Part shown: positions 4,665 to 5,199 of the stretch, one piece after another
Numbering within the stretch: position 1 is the first letter of the stretch
Layout: each line of letters opens with the position of its first letter
Assembly (NCBI GenBank): GCA_900550705.1
Contig: URTG01000130.1
Location: 1 to 5,199 of the forward strand
DNA from: an uncultured Eubacteriales bacterium
GTDB taxonomy: Bacteria; Bacillota; Clostridia; Oscillospirales; Oscillospiraceae
Length of the DNA: 5,199 bases
Reading direction: 5' to 3'
The notes under the pieces: generated by a model
Database searches by the model: none
The model's input: only the letters and a program-made list of their open reading frames with translations
What the model was told of the DNA's origin: nothing
Translations under genes and position numbers: made by a program

Positions 4665-5119
4665 TGTTCACCCCCATCGCTCCCCAGTCCTCCCCGCGTC
4701 CGCCGGTTAAGTACGGTGCGGTGAGCTACTGGTTGACGGTGCTGTGCATCCTTCTGCTGACGGTTGTGGTGTTGGCGGCGGGGACGCTGGGGCTGCTGTA
4801 TCGGGCGGATGCCCGCGCGGCCCTGGGGAATGCAAAGACGGTGCGATTGGCTTTGCAGGCCGCCTCGACCGAGTGCTACGGTGTCGGCGCGGACTTCTCA
4901 GACCCCTCCCGGCAGGGAGGGGTCACGGAGGCCGTGTATCAGACGGTATTGCAGAACAGCCGGGCTCCCGGGGAGTTCTGGCTGCTGCAAACCGACGAAA
5001 ACGGCTACGGAGTCCAGGTCCTTCTCTATGAGGAGGGGGCCTTCACCGTGCGTTACACCGCAGACCCCACCCAGTGGGAGGTGCGCGGTACCCTGGAATT
5101 CATCCATGCTGTCCCCTGA
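4664..5119 (+). CDS. Single-pass membrane protein coupled to the pilin, possibly a diverged pilin-like subunit
   Basis: The 151-aa product is not a family I recognise by name. Its N-terminal tail of about 20 residues is Pro-rich, followed by one strong membrane helix (about W23-Y46) and an extracytoplasmic domain of about 100 aa with cysteine 71 and an aromatic, beta-prone C-terminal half. It lacks the G|F cleavage site and Glu5, so prepilin peptidase should not process it. Yet residues 60-75 (VRLALQAASTECYGVG) align without gaps with pilin residues 59-74 (VVMAAQTLVSDAYAAG), and both follow a membrane helix at similar distance. The ATG overlaps the pilin stop (TAATG) and no good ribosome site is visible, which indicates translational coupling and joint function. 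It could be a minor pilin-like partner, an anchor or an assembly factor. A strong hairpin cluster follows the stop codon. Confidence 0.75.
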   Translation: MFTPIAPQSSPRPPVKYGAVSYWLTVLCILLLTVVVLAAGTLGLLYRADARAALGNAKTVRLALQAASTECYGVGADFSDPSRQGGVTEAVYQTVLQNSRAPGEFWLLQTDENGYGVQVLLYEEGAFTVRYTADPTQWEVRGTLEFIHAVP

Positions 5120-5159
5120 CCACGCCGGCGGTGCGGTCCGGCGGAGCAGGGCAGCATGG
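5104..5159 (+). other. Structured region spanning the stop codon of the pilin partner gene
   Basis: CCATGCTG (5104-5111) pairs with CAGCATGG (5152-5159), and CCTG (5115-5118) with CAGG (5147-5150). Inside, CGCCGG (5123-5128) pairs with CCGGCG (5138-5143). The TGA stop (5117-5119) lies within the fold. It shares two bases with the next palindrome (5158-5199), so the two may compete. It could protect the 3' end of the message; this is inference. Confidence 0.45.
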
Positions 5160-5199
5160 CAATACACAGCGCCCCGCCGGCGGGACGTTGTGTACTGCC
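5158..5199 (+). terminator. 42-nt near-perfect palindrome at the window edge, candidate operon terminator
   Basis: Pairing base 5158+n with 5199-n gives 21 opposed pairs. Only two are mismatched (5162/5195 and 5172/5185) and one is G-U (5169/5188), with the centre CCGCCGGCGG. It sits 38 bp past the stop codon of the last gene. The window ends exactly at the outer base, so neither a U-tract nor further repeat sequence can be seen. It may be the stem of an intrinsic terminator or a member of another dispersed palindromic repeat family. Confidence 0.55.

Overview
The window looks like chromosomal DNA of a high-GC Firmicute, most likely a gut Clostridia of the Oscillospiraceae type. This is inferred from the Clostridia-style MurC (CEYxxSFL variant of the substrate motif), Firmicute-type Shine-Dalgarno sites, sigma-A-like promoters, intrinsic terminators with U-tracts, and GC-rich dispersed hairpin repeats of a kind I associate with such genomes. 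No taxonomic search was possible.

Layout from left to right. Positions 1-103 hold no gene, only one edge-truncated and one complete hairpin repeat. Positions 104-1621 are a self-contained minus-strand murC unit (UDP-N-acetylmuramate--L-alanine ligase) with its own promoter (TTGCGC, 17 bp, TATAAT) and a strong terminator. Positions 1634-2361 are a second minus-strand unit encoding a secreted or surface-exposed protein of unknown function, again with its own terminator. A roughly 250-bp divergent region follows. It carries the putative start signals of the secreted protein, three spaced GTTAC motifs, a promoter for the rightward gene and an intrinsic terminator that points leftward, antisense to the rightward gene. 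Positions 2576-3895 encode a class II tRNA nucleotidyltransferase with an HD domain (cca).

The 355-bp gap 3896-4250 is almost entirely structured non-coding DNA: a 9-bp-stem hairpin repeat, then a composite inverted-repeat element (3957-4108) with perfect 22-bp ends, then a leader with CTCC-rich motifs and a possible terminator or attenuator. After it come a type IV pilin-like gene with a clear prepilin peptidase site (4251-4664) and a translationally coupled single-pass membrane protein (4664-5119). Part of that second protein aligns by eye with the pilin helix, but it has no processing site. The window ends inside or at the end of a strong 42-nt palindrome directly behind this pair.

murC and cca are housekeeping genes (peptidoglycan precursor synthesis and tRNA 3'-end maturation) with no obvious functional link. 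The less ordinary content is the pilin pair, the secreted orphan, and the repeat families. Two copies of the short hairpin differ by paired, compensatory stem changes around an unchanged AGGA loop, which argues that the folded structure itself is conserved.
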